Shown here: positions 1-9,165 of the stretch, in pieces
How the letters are laid out: each line of letters begins with the position of its first letter
Position numbering within the stretch: position 1 is the stretch's first letter
NCBI RefSeq assembly: GCF_002933815.1
Contig: NZ_BEYR01000001.1
Location: 124,001-188,000, forward strand
Length of the DNA stretch: 64,000 nucleotides
Direction: 5' to 3'
Source of the DNA: Sphingobacterium sp. HMA12
Lineage (GTDB): Bacteria > Bacteroidota > Bacteroidia > Sphingobacteriales > Sphingobacteriaceae
Notes under the pieces: generated by a model
Told to the model about the DNA's origin: nothing
The model's database searches: none
What the model saw: the letters and a program-made list of their open reading frames with translations, nothing else
Made by a program: the position numbers and the translations under genes

Positions 1-264
1 GCCGTGGATTAAATCAGGATAGATAATACAGGAGTCACCTTCGCTTAAGATCTCATCTGTGCCATCAATGTGGTACCTGAACTTTCCGGCGTTTACATAA
101 GATATTTGTGTATGTGGGTGTTGGTGTAAGGCACCGACCGCGCCTTTTTTAAAATGTACTTTCATTAACATCAATTCCTTGTTATAGACCAATATCTTAC
201 GTTGTACACCATCGCCTAGATCCGTCCAACCCTGCGCATTATCATGTAGGAATATCTCACTCAT
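1..264 (-). CDS. Cupin-domain protein, 3' end cut by window edge
   Basis: Reading the minus strand from the ATG at 262-264 gives 88 codons with no stop, so the C-terminus lies outside the window. The product begins MSEIFLHDNAQGW and contains a cupin-type metal-binding stretch, GALHQHPHTQISYV, followed by a conserved glycine in NAGKF and then GDSCIIYPDLIHG. The HxHPH spacing fits cupin motif 1, although the usual glutamate is a glutamine here. Small cupins of this size in Bacteroidota are often sugar-metabolism or pectin-degradation accessory proteins (KdgF-like), but the substrate cannot be read from the sequence. No signal peptide is visible, so it is probably cytoplasmic. It is divergent from the helicase gene at 491. 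Confidence 0.75.
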   Translation of the reverse strand, partial: MSEIFLHDNAQGWTDLGDGVQRKILVYNKELMLMKVHFKKGAVGALHQHPHTQISYVNAGKFRYHIDGTDEILSEGDSCIIYPDLIHG

Positions 265-490
265 TTTAATCGTTTATATTTGAAAAATTAATCAACTAAT
301 CGCTATTGCCAATGATAGCAAATAAATATGACTTTTATGGCTCAACTTGAAAAAGTTGTTGAACAACATCTATCGTTAGAGAGAAAATAACCTCATTTGT
401 CCGAGAAAAATTGGATAACATCTAACAACTGATCGGCAAAATGTTTGAAAAAACTGTTACTTTGTATCTGATCAAAGCGAATGCACAGGT

Positions 491-2404
491 ATGAATTATT
501 TCGATGAACTTACTTCCCTACTAAATGAAGAACAGCAATATGATAAGGTGCAGCATGAGGCAATATTATTGCAAAGCAGTTTAAATGAAAGAAGAATGCA
601 GGGGGTGACCTGGTTTCCTATTCAGATCATAGATAGTGAACTGGGGCGGGGAGATTATTTGTCAGTTAATTTGAAAAAAACAAATCAGCTCGATGTAGAT
701 CATCGATTCCGTTTTGGTATGCCTGTTTCTCTATTTTCAAACCATGACCCAAAGGCGGACAGGATAAATGGTATTATATCTTCGGTCAATAAGGAAATTA
801 TGCGCATTTCCTTTCGTGTAGATGAACTGCCGGATTGGAGCAGAAGGGGGAAACTCGGTGTGGACTTATTATTTGACGAGCATTCATACCGCGAGATGGC
901 CAATGCGTTGCGACAGGCAAAGGAACTCGCAGCTGACCCACGACGTGGTAAATTGATTAGAAAGCTTATTGGCGCGGAACAATTATATACAGAAGAAAAA
1001 GAATTATTTTTTGAGCATCCAGACCTCAATGACGGCCAGAATAAGGCGGTTCAGCGGGTCTTAGACACAACAGACATAGCGCTTTTACATGGCCCTCCCG
1101 GGACGGGGAAAACGACCACATTGATAAAGGCAATAGCGACGTTGCTAAAGAGTAATAACAAGCAGATACTGGTTGTAGCACCGAGCAATACTGCGGTTGA
1201 TCTATTGACTGAGCGTTTGGATGCTGCGGGGATATCCGTTACACGAATCGGTAATCCCGTTAAAGTATCTGAACACCTACAGGAGTTGACCCTTGATAAC
1301 AAAATAGAGTGCCACAAGGCAAATAAGGATATAAAGTCGTTGCAAAAGCAAGTTAGAACCTATACCGATATGGCCCAGAAATATAAACGTAATTTTGGTA
1401 AGGCCGAACGGGAGCAAAGGAAAGCATTGTTTGATGAGGCTTACAGAATTCGAAAAGATGTGGATAAGATTCAGGATTTTATCGTGGCTGATATCCTCGA
1501 TCGCTCTCAGGTAATAACGGCGACGCTTGTAGGGGCAAATCAAGATATCATCCGAAGTCGGTCATATGAGACGGTTGTTATTGATGAGGCAGGACAGGCG
1601 CTGGAGCCTGCCTGTTGGATTCCGATATTAAAGGCCGATAAATTGGTGTTGGCTGGGGATCATTGCCAGCTTTCGCCAACAGTGAAATCAAATAATGGAA
1701 TGAACAATAAGCTTAGCAATACGCTTTTTGAGAAACTTGTCAATCTTTATCCCCAAGCAGTTTCGTTGCTCGATACCCAATATCGGATGAATGAACAGAT
1801 CATGAATTATCCTTCCTCAGCTCTATATGGAGGTCTGTTGAAGGCTGATCGTTCAGTGGCGCATTGGACAATCGCAAACGATTCGGAACCGATCGTATAT
1901 ATTGATACTGCTGGGGCAGGATTTGAAGAAACGGAAAGTGATGGGGCGATCTGTAATCTCGGGGAGGCCCGTTTTCTGAAATCTCATTTAAAGACAGCTA
2001 TCGCAAGTTGGGTGCAGTCTTCTCCGATCAAACAATGGCCAAGTATCGGGATTATAGCACCTTACCGAAAGCAAGTGTCCATATTAAGGGAAATGTTGGA
2101 GCAAGATGAAGAATTACAGCGGTACGCTGCTCTTATTAAAGTGCAAACCATCGATAGTTTTCAAGGACAAGAGAAAGATATTATTTATATCAGTTTGACG
2201 CGAAGCAATATCGAACAACAGATTGGATTTTTATCCGATGTGCGCCGGATGAATGTCGCCATGACAAGGGCTAAGAAAAAGTTGGTTGTCCTTGGCGATA
2301 GCGCAACGATAGGGATTCACCCTTTTTACCAGCACTTTATTGCTTATGCAGAAAGTCTCGGGCACTACCACAGTGTTTGGGAATGGGATATTGCGGAGAT
2401 GTAA
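491..2404 (+). CDS. UPF1/IGHMBP2-like superfamily 1 helicase (AAA domain protein)
   Basis: The 637-residue protein is a superfamily 1B-type DNA/RNA helicase. An N-terminal beta-rich region of about 170 residues precedes the motor. Walker A is GPPGTGKTTT near residue 201, and the DExx/Walker B motif is VIDEAGQALEP near residue 363. Motif III is AGDHCQLSP; motifs V and VI are TIDSFQGQEKD and MNVAMTRAKK near the C-terminus. This order and the DEAGQ box match the eukaryotic UPF1/IGHMBP2 group, which has bacterial members of unknown job. No nuclease domain is fused to it. The gene stands alone and is followed by a convergent hairpin terminator shared with the acyl-CoA dehydrogenase gene. The start is supported by the ATG at 491; no strong Shine-Dalgarno site is present, as is usual in this phylum. 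Confidence 0.9.
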   Translation: MNYFDELTSLLNEEQQYDKVQHEAILLQSSLNERRMQGVTWFPIQIIDSELGRGDYLSVNLKKTNQLDVDHRFRFGMPVSLFSNHDPKADRINGIISSVNKEIMRISFRVDELPDWSRRGKLGVDLLFDEHSYREMANALRQAKELAADPRRGKLIRKLIGAEQLYTEEKELFFEHPDLNDGQNKAVQRVLDTTDIALLHGPPGTGKTTTLIKAIATLLKSNNKQILVVAPSNTAVDLLTERLDAAGISVTRIGNPVKVSEHLQELTLDNKIECHKANKDIKSLQKQVRTYTDMAQKYKRNFGKAEREQRKALFDEAYRIRKDVDKIQDFIVADILDRSQVITATLVGANQDIIRSRSYETVVIDEAGQALEPACWIPILKADKLVLAGDHCQLSPTVKSNNGMNNKLSNTLFEKLVNLYPQAVSLLDTQYRMNEQIMNYPSSALYGGLLKADRSVAHWTIANDSEPIVYIDTAGAGFEETESDGAICNLGEARFLKSHLKTAIASWVQSSPIKQWPSIGIIAPYRKQVSILREMLEQDEELQRYAALIKVQTIDSFQGQEKDIIYISLTRSNIEQQIGFLSDVRRMNVAMTRAKKKLVVLGDSATIGIHPFYQHFIAYAESLGHYHSVWEWDIAEM

Positions 2405-2412
2405 TAGAAAAG

Positions 2413-2456
2413 AGGGACTGCGGAAAAATCCTTTTTCGCAGTCCCTTTCTATTTTT
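2413..2456. terminator. Bidirectional hairpin terminator between convergent genes
   Basis: A 10-bp perfect stem (arms 2413-2422 and 2437-2446) is followed by a T-rich run on the plus strand. An A-rich run on the other side serves the minus-strand gene that ends at 2455. It sits between two convergent stop codons, as expected for a shared intrinsic terminator. Confidence 0.8.
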
Positions 2457-3978
2457 ATAAAGAGGTGAAATTCATCCAGTCAGCCTTTTCGTCATAGTTC
2501 ATGAGCGGCTCGGCATTATTGTTATTGGACAGTTGACCTACCAACATATAAAGGTCCATACTGACGTGTTGACGTGTGATTTCAGTCATTTTATCATTAA
2601 AACCAGCGTTATTGATTTGCAAGACATATTGAAAGCAAACAACACGGGCAATTATTTTTCCTAAGGTGACCATCTCGCGTTGTTTAGGTTGAAGCGGGAA
2701 ATCGAAATTTAAAATAGAGGAGAAAAATGGAGCCGCAAGTTCGGTTGCAGGATTTATTTTCAGGAATGAAAGTAGATTGCTCTCCTTGCTTTTGCGCATC
2801 AGTTTAGCAATAGCTTCCGCAACTTGCGAATAGAGCATCTCGTTTGAACCTTCAAAAATTTGGAAAGGTCTGCTATCGACTAAACCGCGTCCGGCAACAT
2901 GATCCAGTCTATAGCCATTAGCTCCAGACAACTGTACGCAGATCTGTGCAGATTCGTGCATAAGATCTGTTACCAGTGCTTTGACACTGTTGGCGTCTAC
3001 ACTGTGGCCAGAAAGATCATTCTGAATTGAACTGATCGAACTACTATATGCACACATCGCCGAACATATCGTAAAAGCAGCTTGCAAACGGGACAATTGA
3101 AACTTCACAGCATCCAATTCATTTAAAGGAATTCCACTGACACGTCTTTCGGTACAATGTTTCATGGCCTCATCCAACATCCGTTTTATGAAACCCATAC
3201 CCATGCCCGGAAATTGAAGCCTGCTTCGATGCAAGGTGTCCAACATGAGTTTTATACCAGTGCTCTCCGGTGTTAAACGGTAATCTACCGGTACTTTGAT
3301 GTCTAACTTATTGATGCCGTAGGGAATAGCGTATAGACCAAGGCTATTATACTTTTTGAGTACTTCAATTTTCTGCTCTTCGATGGAATTGTCGGTCACA
3401 AAGAAATCAATATCCCGTACAAGTTCACCATTCTCATTTTTCTTTCGGGCAGTAACCAACCAAAAGTCCGCAGCACCTGTCAAACCTTGCCAATGTTTTT
3501 CTCCCGTAATATGATATTTATCTCCATCTTGTTGGTAGGAGGTACGCATATTGAGGGCATCACTTCCGTAAGCTTGCTCTGTAATCATCAGCCCGCCCAT
3601 GGCTTTATTTTCTAAAAATTGGTGGAATACTTTTTCCTGAAGTAAAGGATTGCCGTATTTAGCAAAAGGTTCCAAAAATAAAGCGATATTGATACCGAAG
3701 ATCAAAGAAAGTGACAGTGACTCATAGGAAGCAGCGGCAAGCACCCCTAGACATTCTTTTACATGTACTCCGCGGCCACCATGGTGTTCTGGAATGGCAA
3801 CCGAAAGTGGTTTCATGGCCATAATTTCACTTAAGAACTGCGGCGGTAAGCCACGGGTTAAGCTCAGGTTGTTGTAGTCGTATTCTGTATGGAATAAGCT
3901 TGATAATCTCTCTCTGAAGTTTCCGATAAATAAATCGAAATCTTGGGCCTTGTTCGTGTGTTCTAAAACGTTAGACAT
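2455..3978 (-). CDS. Acyl-CoA dehydrogenase family protein
   Basis: This is a 507-residue flavoprotein of the acyl-CoA dehydrogenase family, which catalyses alpha,beta-dehydrogenation of acyl-CoA thioesters. The flavin/substrate-binding stretch GLMITEQAYGSDALNMRT is present. Near residues 365-375 is QIFEGSNEML, where the glutamate occupies the catalytic-base position of the family (EGT/EGS-N motif). About 130 extra C-terminal residues follow the catalytic segment. The open frame extends upstream to 4080, but that extension (MCSDLDVGEI...) has no family resemblance, so I place the start at the ATG at 3976-3978 (MSNVLEHTNKAQ). A divergent role is possible because no other beta-oxidation genes are adjacent. 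It is transcribed in the same direction as the AraC regulator gene upstream. Confidence 0.85.
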   Translation of the reverse strand: MSNVLEHTNKAQDFDLFIGNFRERLSSLFHTEYDYNNLSLTRGLPPQFLSEIMAMKPLSVAIPEHHGGRGVHVKECLGVLAAASYESLSLSLIFGINIALFLEPFAKYGNPLLQEKVFHQFLENKAMGGLMITEQAYGSDALNMRTSYQQDGDKYHITGEKHWQGLTGAADFWLVTARKKNENGELVRDIDFFVTDNSIEEQKIEVLKKYNSLGLYAIPYGINKLDIKVPVDYRLTPESTGIKLMLDTLHRSRLQFPGMGMGFIKRMLDEAMKHCTERRVSGIPLNELDAVKFQLSRLQAAFTICSAMCAYSSSISSIQNDLSGHSVDANSVKALVTDLMHESAQICVQLSGANGYRLDHVAGRGLVDSRPFQIFEGSNEMLYSQVAEAIAKLMRKSKESNLLSFLKINPATELAAPFFSSILNFDFPLQPKQREMVTLGKIIARVVCFQYVLQINNAGFNDKMTEITRQHVSMDLYMLVGQLSNNNNAEPLMNYDEKADWMNFTSL

Positions 3979-4157
3979 CGCTATATTAATTAAATGATGA
4001 AACATTTGCAATAGTAGATGTATACGATATAGCCTCAAAAGATAGCTGTGAATTTCTCCTACATCCAAATCGCTACACAAAAATAAACCATATCGTTGTG
4101 ATTGGTCTGTCCACTTCCGTATAAAAGATAGGACAAATCGTGCATATCCAAAAAATA

Positions 4158-5024
4158 TTAAGTCGCCTTGTTTCGATAGGAAGTAGGGGAGATTCCTACG
4201 ATTTTTTTGAATAAACGAGAGAAATAAGAGGGATCGGAAAAATCCAGCTCATAACAGATATCGGCAATGCTTTTATTTGATTCAAACAGAAGAAATTGAC
4301 TATGCATGATAAGTACTTCTAAGATGAGTTCTTTGGAGGACTTTTTAAACACCGAAAATACACAGCGATTCAGGTAATTGGTCGAAACCGCGAGCTTATC
4401 CGCATAAAAACCGATATGCTTTTGTTTTTTGAAGTTTTTGTGCACAAGCTGTTTAAACATCATTGCTATTTCTTGTCTTCGGTTGAGCGCCTGGTTGGAA
4501 GAAGATAGCTTAATAATCTTTAATAAAAGGGATTTTAGTAAACTTTCAAACAATTCTTTATAGGGCGATTCAGAAAGTAATTCGTTGTAAAGTAATTTGA
4601 AGAGTTCGTTGAGATCTGTGCTCTCCTGTGGGGATAGGTTGAGTAGTGGTGAAATATTAAAAATATTCAGGATCTCCTGCTCCCTAAATATGGAAGTCAT
4701 GGCGTTGTCATTGATCAACACGCAATGTCCTTTTGCGGATTTGTCAACAGATTTGATCGTGGAAATATTGCCATAATTGCTTATAAGAATCGCCGGTGCT
4801 TTTACGACATATTCTTTTGCTCCGATCTTGTGTTTAAAATAACCTTCTGTTATATGGACTAATAGGTTGTATCCCAGGAAAATAGGGGGAGTAGGAAATT
4901 TGATATAAGGTGCAATTTCACTGAGCTGGAATATTTTAACTGGAGACTGCTGGTACCTCAGGTGTTCCAGACTACCTGTCATAAATCTATCTACAAACTC
5001 ACCTGCGTTTACCTGCTTTTCCAT
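4158..5024 (-). CDS. AraC family transcriptional regulator
   Basis: The 288-residue protein has a C-terminal AraC/XylS double helix-turn-helix at about residues 185-285. Recognisable elements are YADKLAVSTNYLNRCVFSVFKKSS (first HTH) and IADICYELDFSDPSYFSRLFKKIVGISPTSYR (second HTH and signature). The N-terminal ~170 residues resemble a cupin-like ligand-binding domain (PIFLGYNLLVHITEGYFKHKIGAKEYV...). It probably controls neighbouring genes; the acyl-CoA dehydrogenase lies directly downstream, with about 180 bp between the two coding regions. The ligand is unknown. It starts at the ATG at 5022-5024. Confidence 0.9.
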   Translation of the reverse strand: MEKQVNAGEFVDRFMTGSLEHLRYQQSPVKIFQLSEIAPYIKFPTPPIFLGYNLLVHITEGYFKHKIGAKEYVVKAPAILISNYGNISTIKSVDKSAKGHCVLINDNAMTSIFREQEILNIFNISPLLNLSPQESTDLNELFKLLYNELLSESPYKELFESLLKSLLLKIIKLSSSNQALNRRQEIAMMFKQLVHKNFKKQKHIGFYADKLAVSTNYLNRCVFSVFKKSSKELILEVLIMHSQFLLFESNKSIADICYELDFSDPSYFSRLFKKIVGISPTSYRNKAT

Positions 5025-5380
5025 TGTGTATTATGTATGCTGCCAAAATCAATAAGCTTTTCATTTTCTTCTGTTGCTACGAACGGATATTGACTAATAT
5101 CAGAAGAATATCCCAAAGTTAACGGGATAAAATAGAAATGTCAATATAAAATGGTTGACTATCTTCGAAATAGGCTGGGTATCGCTCTAAAAGCCGCCAA
5201 TGGAATTATTTCATTACTTACTTGAGAAAAATGAAATACGCAATGCGTCTTTTGTGAGTGCAAAACTTGTGATTTGAAATAGGATTTGAAAACATGGAGG
5301 TTTATCATTAGCTTTAAGCTTTAGTGAAAGCTAAAAGAGTCTGTTGCTCTATGACTATTTTTATTATAAACCGAACAATT
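5025..5380. other. Intergenic region between divergent AraC and NamZ genes
   Basis: About 355 bp with no convincing gene. It must hold the promoters for the AraC-type gene (minus) and the NamZ-type gene (plus). I see an 8-bp inverted repeat with arms at 5308-5315 and 5327-5334, about 50 bp ahead of the NamZ start, which could be an operator or leader hairpin. No exact TAnnTTTG box was found in front of either gene. Confidence 0.4.
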
Positions 5381-6589
5381 ATGAAAATTGTATTTGTTTT
5401 TATTTTAGTTTTTTTTTCTTTTATGGCAATCCGGGCACAAAACCAACTGGATTATTGTAATGATCGCATCCGTACCGGAGCAGAACAAACCGAGAAATAT
5501 ATACCTTACCTCAAAGATAAGCGGGTTGCAATTTTAGGCAATCCATCGACAGTCATCAAAAATAGGCACCTCGTAGACAGTCTACTCAATAGGGGGATTA
5601 AAATCGTAAAAATATTTGGGCCTGAACATGGGTTTCGCGGGAATGCTAGCAATGGAACGAAAGTGGGGGATGAAGTAGATCCAGCAACCAAAATTCCGGT
5701 GATTTCGCTCTACGGCGATAAAAAGAAACCGTCGGCAAAAGATCTAAAAGATATTGATGTGTTCATCTTTGATGTACAAGATATGGGAGTAAGATTTTAT
5801 ACGAATATTAACACACTCCGGGATATTATGGAGGCCTGTGCCGAAAATGAAAAAGAACTTTTGATTTTGGATCGCCCTAATCCAAATGCTTATCTGGTTG
5901 ACGGTCCTATACTGGATATGAAACATAAATCGGGCATAGGTCAGTTTCCGGTTCCGATTGCCCATGGGATGACAAATGCTGAGTTTGCCCAGATGATTAA
6001 CGGCGAGGGCTGGATGGCGACGGCCAAAAAATGTAAACTAAAGATCGTAGCTGTAGCGGGATATAATCATCAAATGTTATACCGACTTCCGGTTAACCCT
6101 TCTCCAAATTTAAACACCGAACAGAGTATTCTCCTCTATCCGAGCACCTGCCTTTTTGAAGGAGTAAAGATAAATCACGGAAGGGGAACAGATTATCCCT
6201 TCACGGTTTTGGGAAGTCCAGCTTATAAAGGATTGTATAGTTTTTCGTTTACCCCAGTGAGTAAAAAAGGAATGAGTGAAACGCCACTTTTCATGAATGA
6301 GAAATGTTATGGTTTGGATCTAAGAGAGTATGACTTGCAAAAGCTCGTGGACAGTAAGAAAATAAATCTTTCTTGGATGCGGGAGCTCTATGATAATTCT
6401 CCGGAAAAAGATAAATTCTTTGATCAGTCATTTTCCAAACAGATTAACAGCATAGAAAAATTGGTCGGTGTTGATGCCTTTCGGCGACAGATCGCAGATG
6501 GTGTTTCGGAAGAGGAAATTCGAAAAAGCTGGGAACCGGGATTAGCACGTTACAAAGAAATGCGAAAAAACTATCTTATTTATCCCTAA
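5381..6589 (+). CDS. DUF1343 / NamZ-type exo-beta-N-acetylmuramidase, secreted
   Basis: The 402-residue product belongs to the DUF1343 family, now known from NamZ enzymes (CAZy GH171), which release MurNAc from the non-reducing end of peptidoglycan fragments. The start at 5381 gives a clear signal peptide (MKIVFVFILVFFSFMAIRAQ) and is preferred over the upstream GTG at 5324. Family features visible are the Rossmann-like opening KRVAILGNPSTV, FGPEHGFRG, PVISLYGDKKKP, FDVQDMGVRFYT, LDRPNP and the C-terminal-domain segment CLFEGVKINHGRGTDYPF. It is probably periplasmic and used for cell-wall recycling or degradation of foreign peptidoglycan. The PQQ-propeller gene follows 111 bp later on the same strand. 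Confidence 0.88.
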   Translation: MKIVFVFILVFFSFMAIRAQNQLDYCNDRIRTGAEQTEKYIPYLKDKRVAILGNPSTVIKNRHLVDSLLNRGIKIVKIFGPEHGFRGNASNGTKVGDEVDPATKIPVISLYGDKKKPSAKDLKDIDVFIFDVQDMGVRFYTNINTLRDIMEACAENEKELLILDRPNPNAYLVDGPILDMKHKSGIGQFPVPIAHGMTNAEFAQMINGEGWMATAKKCKLKIVAVAGYNHQMLYRLPVNPSPNLNTEQSILLYPSTCLFEGVKINHGRGTDYPFTVLGSPAYKGLYSFSFTPVSKKGMSETPLFMNEKCYGLDLREYDLQKLVDSKKINLSWMRELYDNSPEKDKFFDQSFSKQINSIEKLVGVDAFRRQIADGVSEEEIRKSWEPGLARYKEMRKNYLIYP

Positions 6590-6700
6590 CCTAATTTATC
6601 GGTATCGGAAGCTTTTGCGTGGAGTTGTAAATATCCTTGTAAAAGTGATAAGTGCCTATGCCACGCTTATTGGAAATTACTGGTTAATCTTGAAAAATAA

Positions 6701-7957
6701 ATGATGTTGGATCGAAGATATTACCGTTGTTATGTTGCGTTCTTATGTGGTCTTATCGCAAGTCTAAGTGGGGTCTCCGGGCAACAGCTAGCGCGGAGCG
6801 CGGACCGGCTTAACTGTATCGCTGCCGCTAAAATTCGTTCACAGCCAACGGAAAAATGGAAGTTTCAGACCCAAGGTCAAGTATATGCTTCTCCTGTAGT
6901 TTTTAAAGATAAGGTGATTGTGGGTTCCTGTGATAGCAACCTCTATGCGCTGGATAAAATAAGTGGTAAAATAATATGGAAGTATAAAACAGGTGGAGAA
7001 ATCCGTTCGAGTGTAGCCATTGATTCAGGCCTATTGTATTTTGTATGCGCAGATGGTTTGTTATATGCTTTAAGCACGGAGACGGGACAAAAACGCTGGA
7101 CTTTTGCCACCAATGGCGAAAGAAAAAAAGATACTTGGGATTATTTTCATTCCTCTCCGACAGTTGGTGACGGGATCGTATATTTTGGCTCTGGAGACGG
7201 TCATATTTATGCTGTTAACGGCAGGACGGGGGAGCTTAGTTGGAAGTTTCCTACTGGTGGCGTTGTCCATGCTTCACCAACATTAGCTAAAGATGGGGTA
7301 ATGATCGGGAGTTTTGATGGTTATTTTTATTGTTTGGAGAAAAGCGGGACGCTGCGTTGGAAGTTTAAAACAGTTGGTGAACGCTATTTTCCAAAAGGAG
7401 AAATTCAATTTCATGCTGTTACCGCTGATAGTTCGGTCTATTTTGGTGCAAGGGATTTTAATCTATATGCATTGAATATCAAAGATGGAACGGGATATTG
7501 GATATATCACCAACCGGGGAGCTGGACAAGTGTGCCCAGCTTATCAGGAGAGAAGTTGATCGTAACAATGTCGGACTCCTACAGTATATTGGCTTTGGAT
7601 AAGATACAGGGTACGAAACTAGCTGAACCAGCAGTTCCCCTAAATACTTTTAGCAGCGCTACAGTTGCCGGTTCGAATGCTTTTTTTGGTACATTGGATG
7701 GAATCGTTTATAAATTTGATATCGTGAAAGGCAGTACTATACCTGTTTTTCAGACAGAATCCAGTAAAAGAAATCGCCATCTATTTGTGGACGAAAAAGG
7801 AAAATTAAGGGTGGATTTGCAGCAGAAATATGCAGATGATATTAATAGGTTATTTGCCGATTATTTACAAATGGGCAGCATCTTTTCCACGATCTGGATA
7901 GAGCAGGGTACACTTTATTTTGGGGCTGCAGACGGTGCTATTTATGCCATTGAATAA
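6701..7957 (+). CDS. PQQ-type beta-propeller repeat protein, secreted
   Basis: The 418-residue protein has an N-terminal signal peptide (YYRCYVAFLCGLIASLSGVSG) and then at least six PQQ-like propeller repeats. The recurring units are of the type LYALDKISGKIIWKYKTGG, LYALSTETGQKRWTF, IYAVNGRTGELSWKF and LYALNIKDGTGYWIY. Such eight-bladed propellers either bind PQQ in quinoprotein dehydrogenases or act as scaffolds (BamB-like). The catalytic residues of a PQQ dehydrogenase were not recognised, so a scaffold or binding role is more likely. It follows the NamZ-type gene on the same strand. ATG codons at 6701 and 6704 are both possible starts. Confidence 0.85.
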   Translation: MMLDRRYYRCYVAFLCGLIASLSGVSGQQLARSADRLNCIAAAKIRSQPTEKWKFQTQGQVYASPVVFKDKVIVGSCDSNLYALDKISGKIIWKYKTGGEIRSSVAIDSGLLYFVCADGLLYALSTETGQKRWTFATNGERKKDTWDYFHSSPTVGDGIVYFGSGDGHIYAVNGRTGELSWKFPTGGVVHASPTLAKDGVMIGSFDGYFYCLEKSGTLRWKFKTVGERYFPKGEIQFHAVTADSSVYFGARDFNLYALNIKDGTGYWIYHQPGSWTSVPSLSGEKLIVTMSDSYSILALDKIQGTKLAEPAVPLNTFSSATVAGSNAFFGTLDGIVYKFDIVKGSTIPVFQTESSKRNRHLFVDEKGKLRVDLQQKYADDINRLFADYLQMGSIFSTIWIEQGTLYFGAADGAIYAIE

Positions 7958-7986
7958 TCTTTGCATGACCGTATTTTGGAGTTGAT

Positions 7987-8337
7987 TTATTTTCTTAGAA
8001 TTTTTTCCATTGATTTACCTTTCGCCAGTTCATCAATCAGTTTATCTAAATAACGAACTTTCTGAACAAGAGGATCTTCAATATCTTCGATACGATAGCC
8101 ACAAATGACGCCCGTAATCTTTTTAGCATTGATGTTGAAATGGGGTGCGCGGCTGAAAAAATGTTCAAAGTCGGTTTTGTCAGCTATGAGCTGTTGCAAC
8201 GCTGGTATATCGTAACCTGTTAACCAAAATATAATTTCATCGACTTCTTCCTTTGTACGGCCTTTTTTCTCTGCTTTTTGTATATAATGTGGGTACACAC
8301 CAGCAAATGACATGCGATATATTCTAGTATTGTCCAT
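7987..8337 (-). CDS. DUF2200 family protein
   Basis: This 116-residue cytoplasmic protein closely fits the DUF2200 family. The opening [23 protein letters not shown] followed by [16 protein letters not shown] is characteristic, as is the later [28 protein letters not shown]. The family is small, widespread and of unknown biochemical function. The gene is convergent with the PQQ-propeller gene and is separated by about 50 bp from the membrane-protein gene upstream on the same strand. Confidence 0.88.
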   Translation of the reverse strand: MDNTRIYRMSFAGVYPHYIQKAEKKGRTKEEVDEIIFWLTGYDIPALQQLIADKTDFEHFFSRAPHFNINAKKITGVICGYRIEDIEDPLVQKVRYLDKLIDELAKGKSMEKILRK

Positions 8338-8390
8338 TTTTCTTCTGATGATTATTGCTAATTTACCGTTTTTTTGAGTATAAAATTTCT

Positions 8391-8960
8391 TTAAAGTATG
8401 ATTTTCCCTGTTCTTTTATCAAAAGTAATAGTTTTGTTCGGTCCTCCATAAAAAAGTGTAATGCGAAGTGTTGTATCCGTTTCTAAATTGAAAATGATGT
8501 CTTTTGTGTTTCCTATTCTTATCGCTGTCCCCTCATGATTTAATGCATTTTCGGTACAGCTAAAAACTCTTTTCTCAATCATTCCCTTTTTTTCAATTAC
8601 TTCTAACCAAGGGGCTGATAAAACACTATAACCAACGATTTGGGCACGATAATTTTCATTTAAATCTTTCGTCATCCGCAGACCGAAAGAAGACATGGAC
8701 AATACCAAAGTATAAAAGGGTAGCATCATTGGCAGGATGCTACAAATTAATCCCAATATTAATCCAAACAACATAATCTTTGCCAGTATCTTTTTCCAGA
8801 AGATGACGATGACGATTACACTTAGCCCTAGCCATGTCCAGAAAAGTAGAACGTCACTATAATAACCGATTAAACTTATCTTTTCCAGGTAGTAAGCGAG
8901 CATATCCACACCTAACAGTACTGTGATGGCAATATAAAGTAGTTGTATGTTCCTTTTCAT
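8391..8960 (-). CDS. Unknown inner-membrane protein
   Basis: This 189-residue protein of unrecognised family has three hydrophobic segments in its first ~95 residues: roughly 8-25, 33-52 and 60-85. A soluble C-terminal half follows and contains a short beta-rich stretch, [26 protein letters not shown]. The topology suggests a small integral membrane protein with an extracytoplasmic domain. No catalytic motif is visible. It is transcribed toward the DUF2200 gene and may share its transcript. Confidence 0.65.
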   Translation of the reverse strand: MKRNIQLLYIAITVLLGVDMLAYYLEKISLIGYYSDVLLFWTWLGLSVIVIVIFWKKILAKIMLFGLILGLICSILPMMLPFYTLVLSMSSFGLRMTKDLNENYRAQIVGYSVLSAPWLEVIEKKGMIEKRVFSCTENALNHEGTAIRIGNTKDIIFNLETDTTLRITLFYGGPNKTITFDKRTGKIIL

Positions 8961-9130
8961 TATAGTAATTTGTCCTTTAAAATAGGGTTTTTTGACGTAG
9001 ATTTTATTCAGACCGCTCCTATGATTGAATTTATTGTAACAGTAAATATAGTTATTTGCCGTTAGATGTCTTTCAGAAAGAATCTTTAAGGTTAATTGAT
9101 AAAGATGATGTAATAATTTTTAAATTATAG

Positions 9131-9146
9131 TCCTATCTTTATAGGA
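9131..9146. promoter_or_regulatory. Putative -7 box with overlapping palindrome ahead of thiF-like gene
   Basis: TATCTTTA at 9134-9141 is one base off the Bacteroidota -7 consensus TAnnTTTG and lies 25 bp before the ATG at 9166. It is embedded in a 6-bp inverted repeat (arms 9131-9136 and 9141-9146), so a bound regulator could mask the promoter. The same TATCTTTA octamer occurs at 9935-9942, ahead of the acyltransferase gene. Confidence 0.4.
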
Positions 9147-9165
9147 TACAAAATTGTCGCGAAAA

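Noticed and set aside
700..1543. Several antisense frames of 60-109 codons inside the helicase gene, and similar ones inside other large genes
   Set aside because: They lie entirely within well-supported genes on the other strand and have no family features; they are shadows of the coding strand.
9066..9089. Seven-codon frame (MSFRKNL) upstream of the ThiF gene, recalling the heptapeptide substrate of MccB
   Set aside because: A frame this short is expected by chance; it lies about 45 bp before the putative -7 box and has no visible promoter or start signal.
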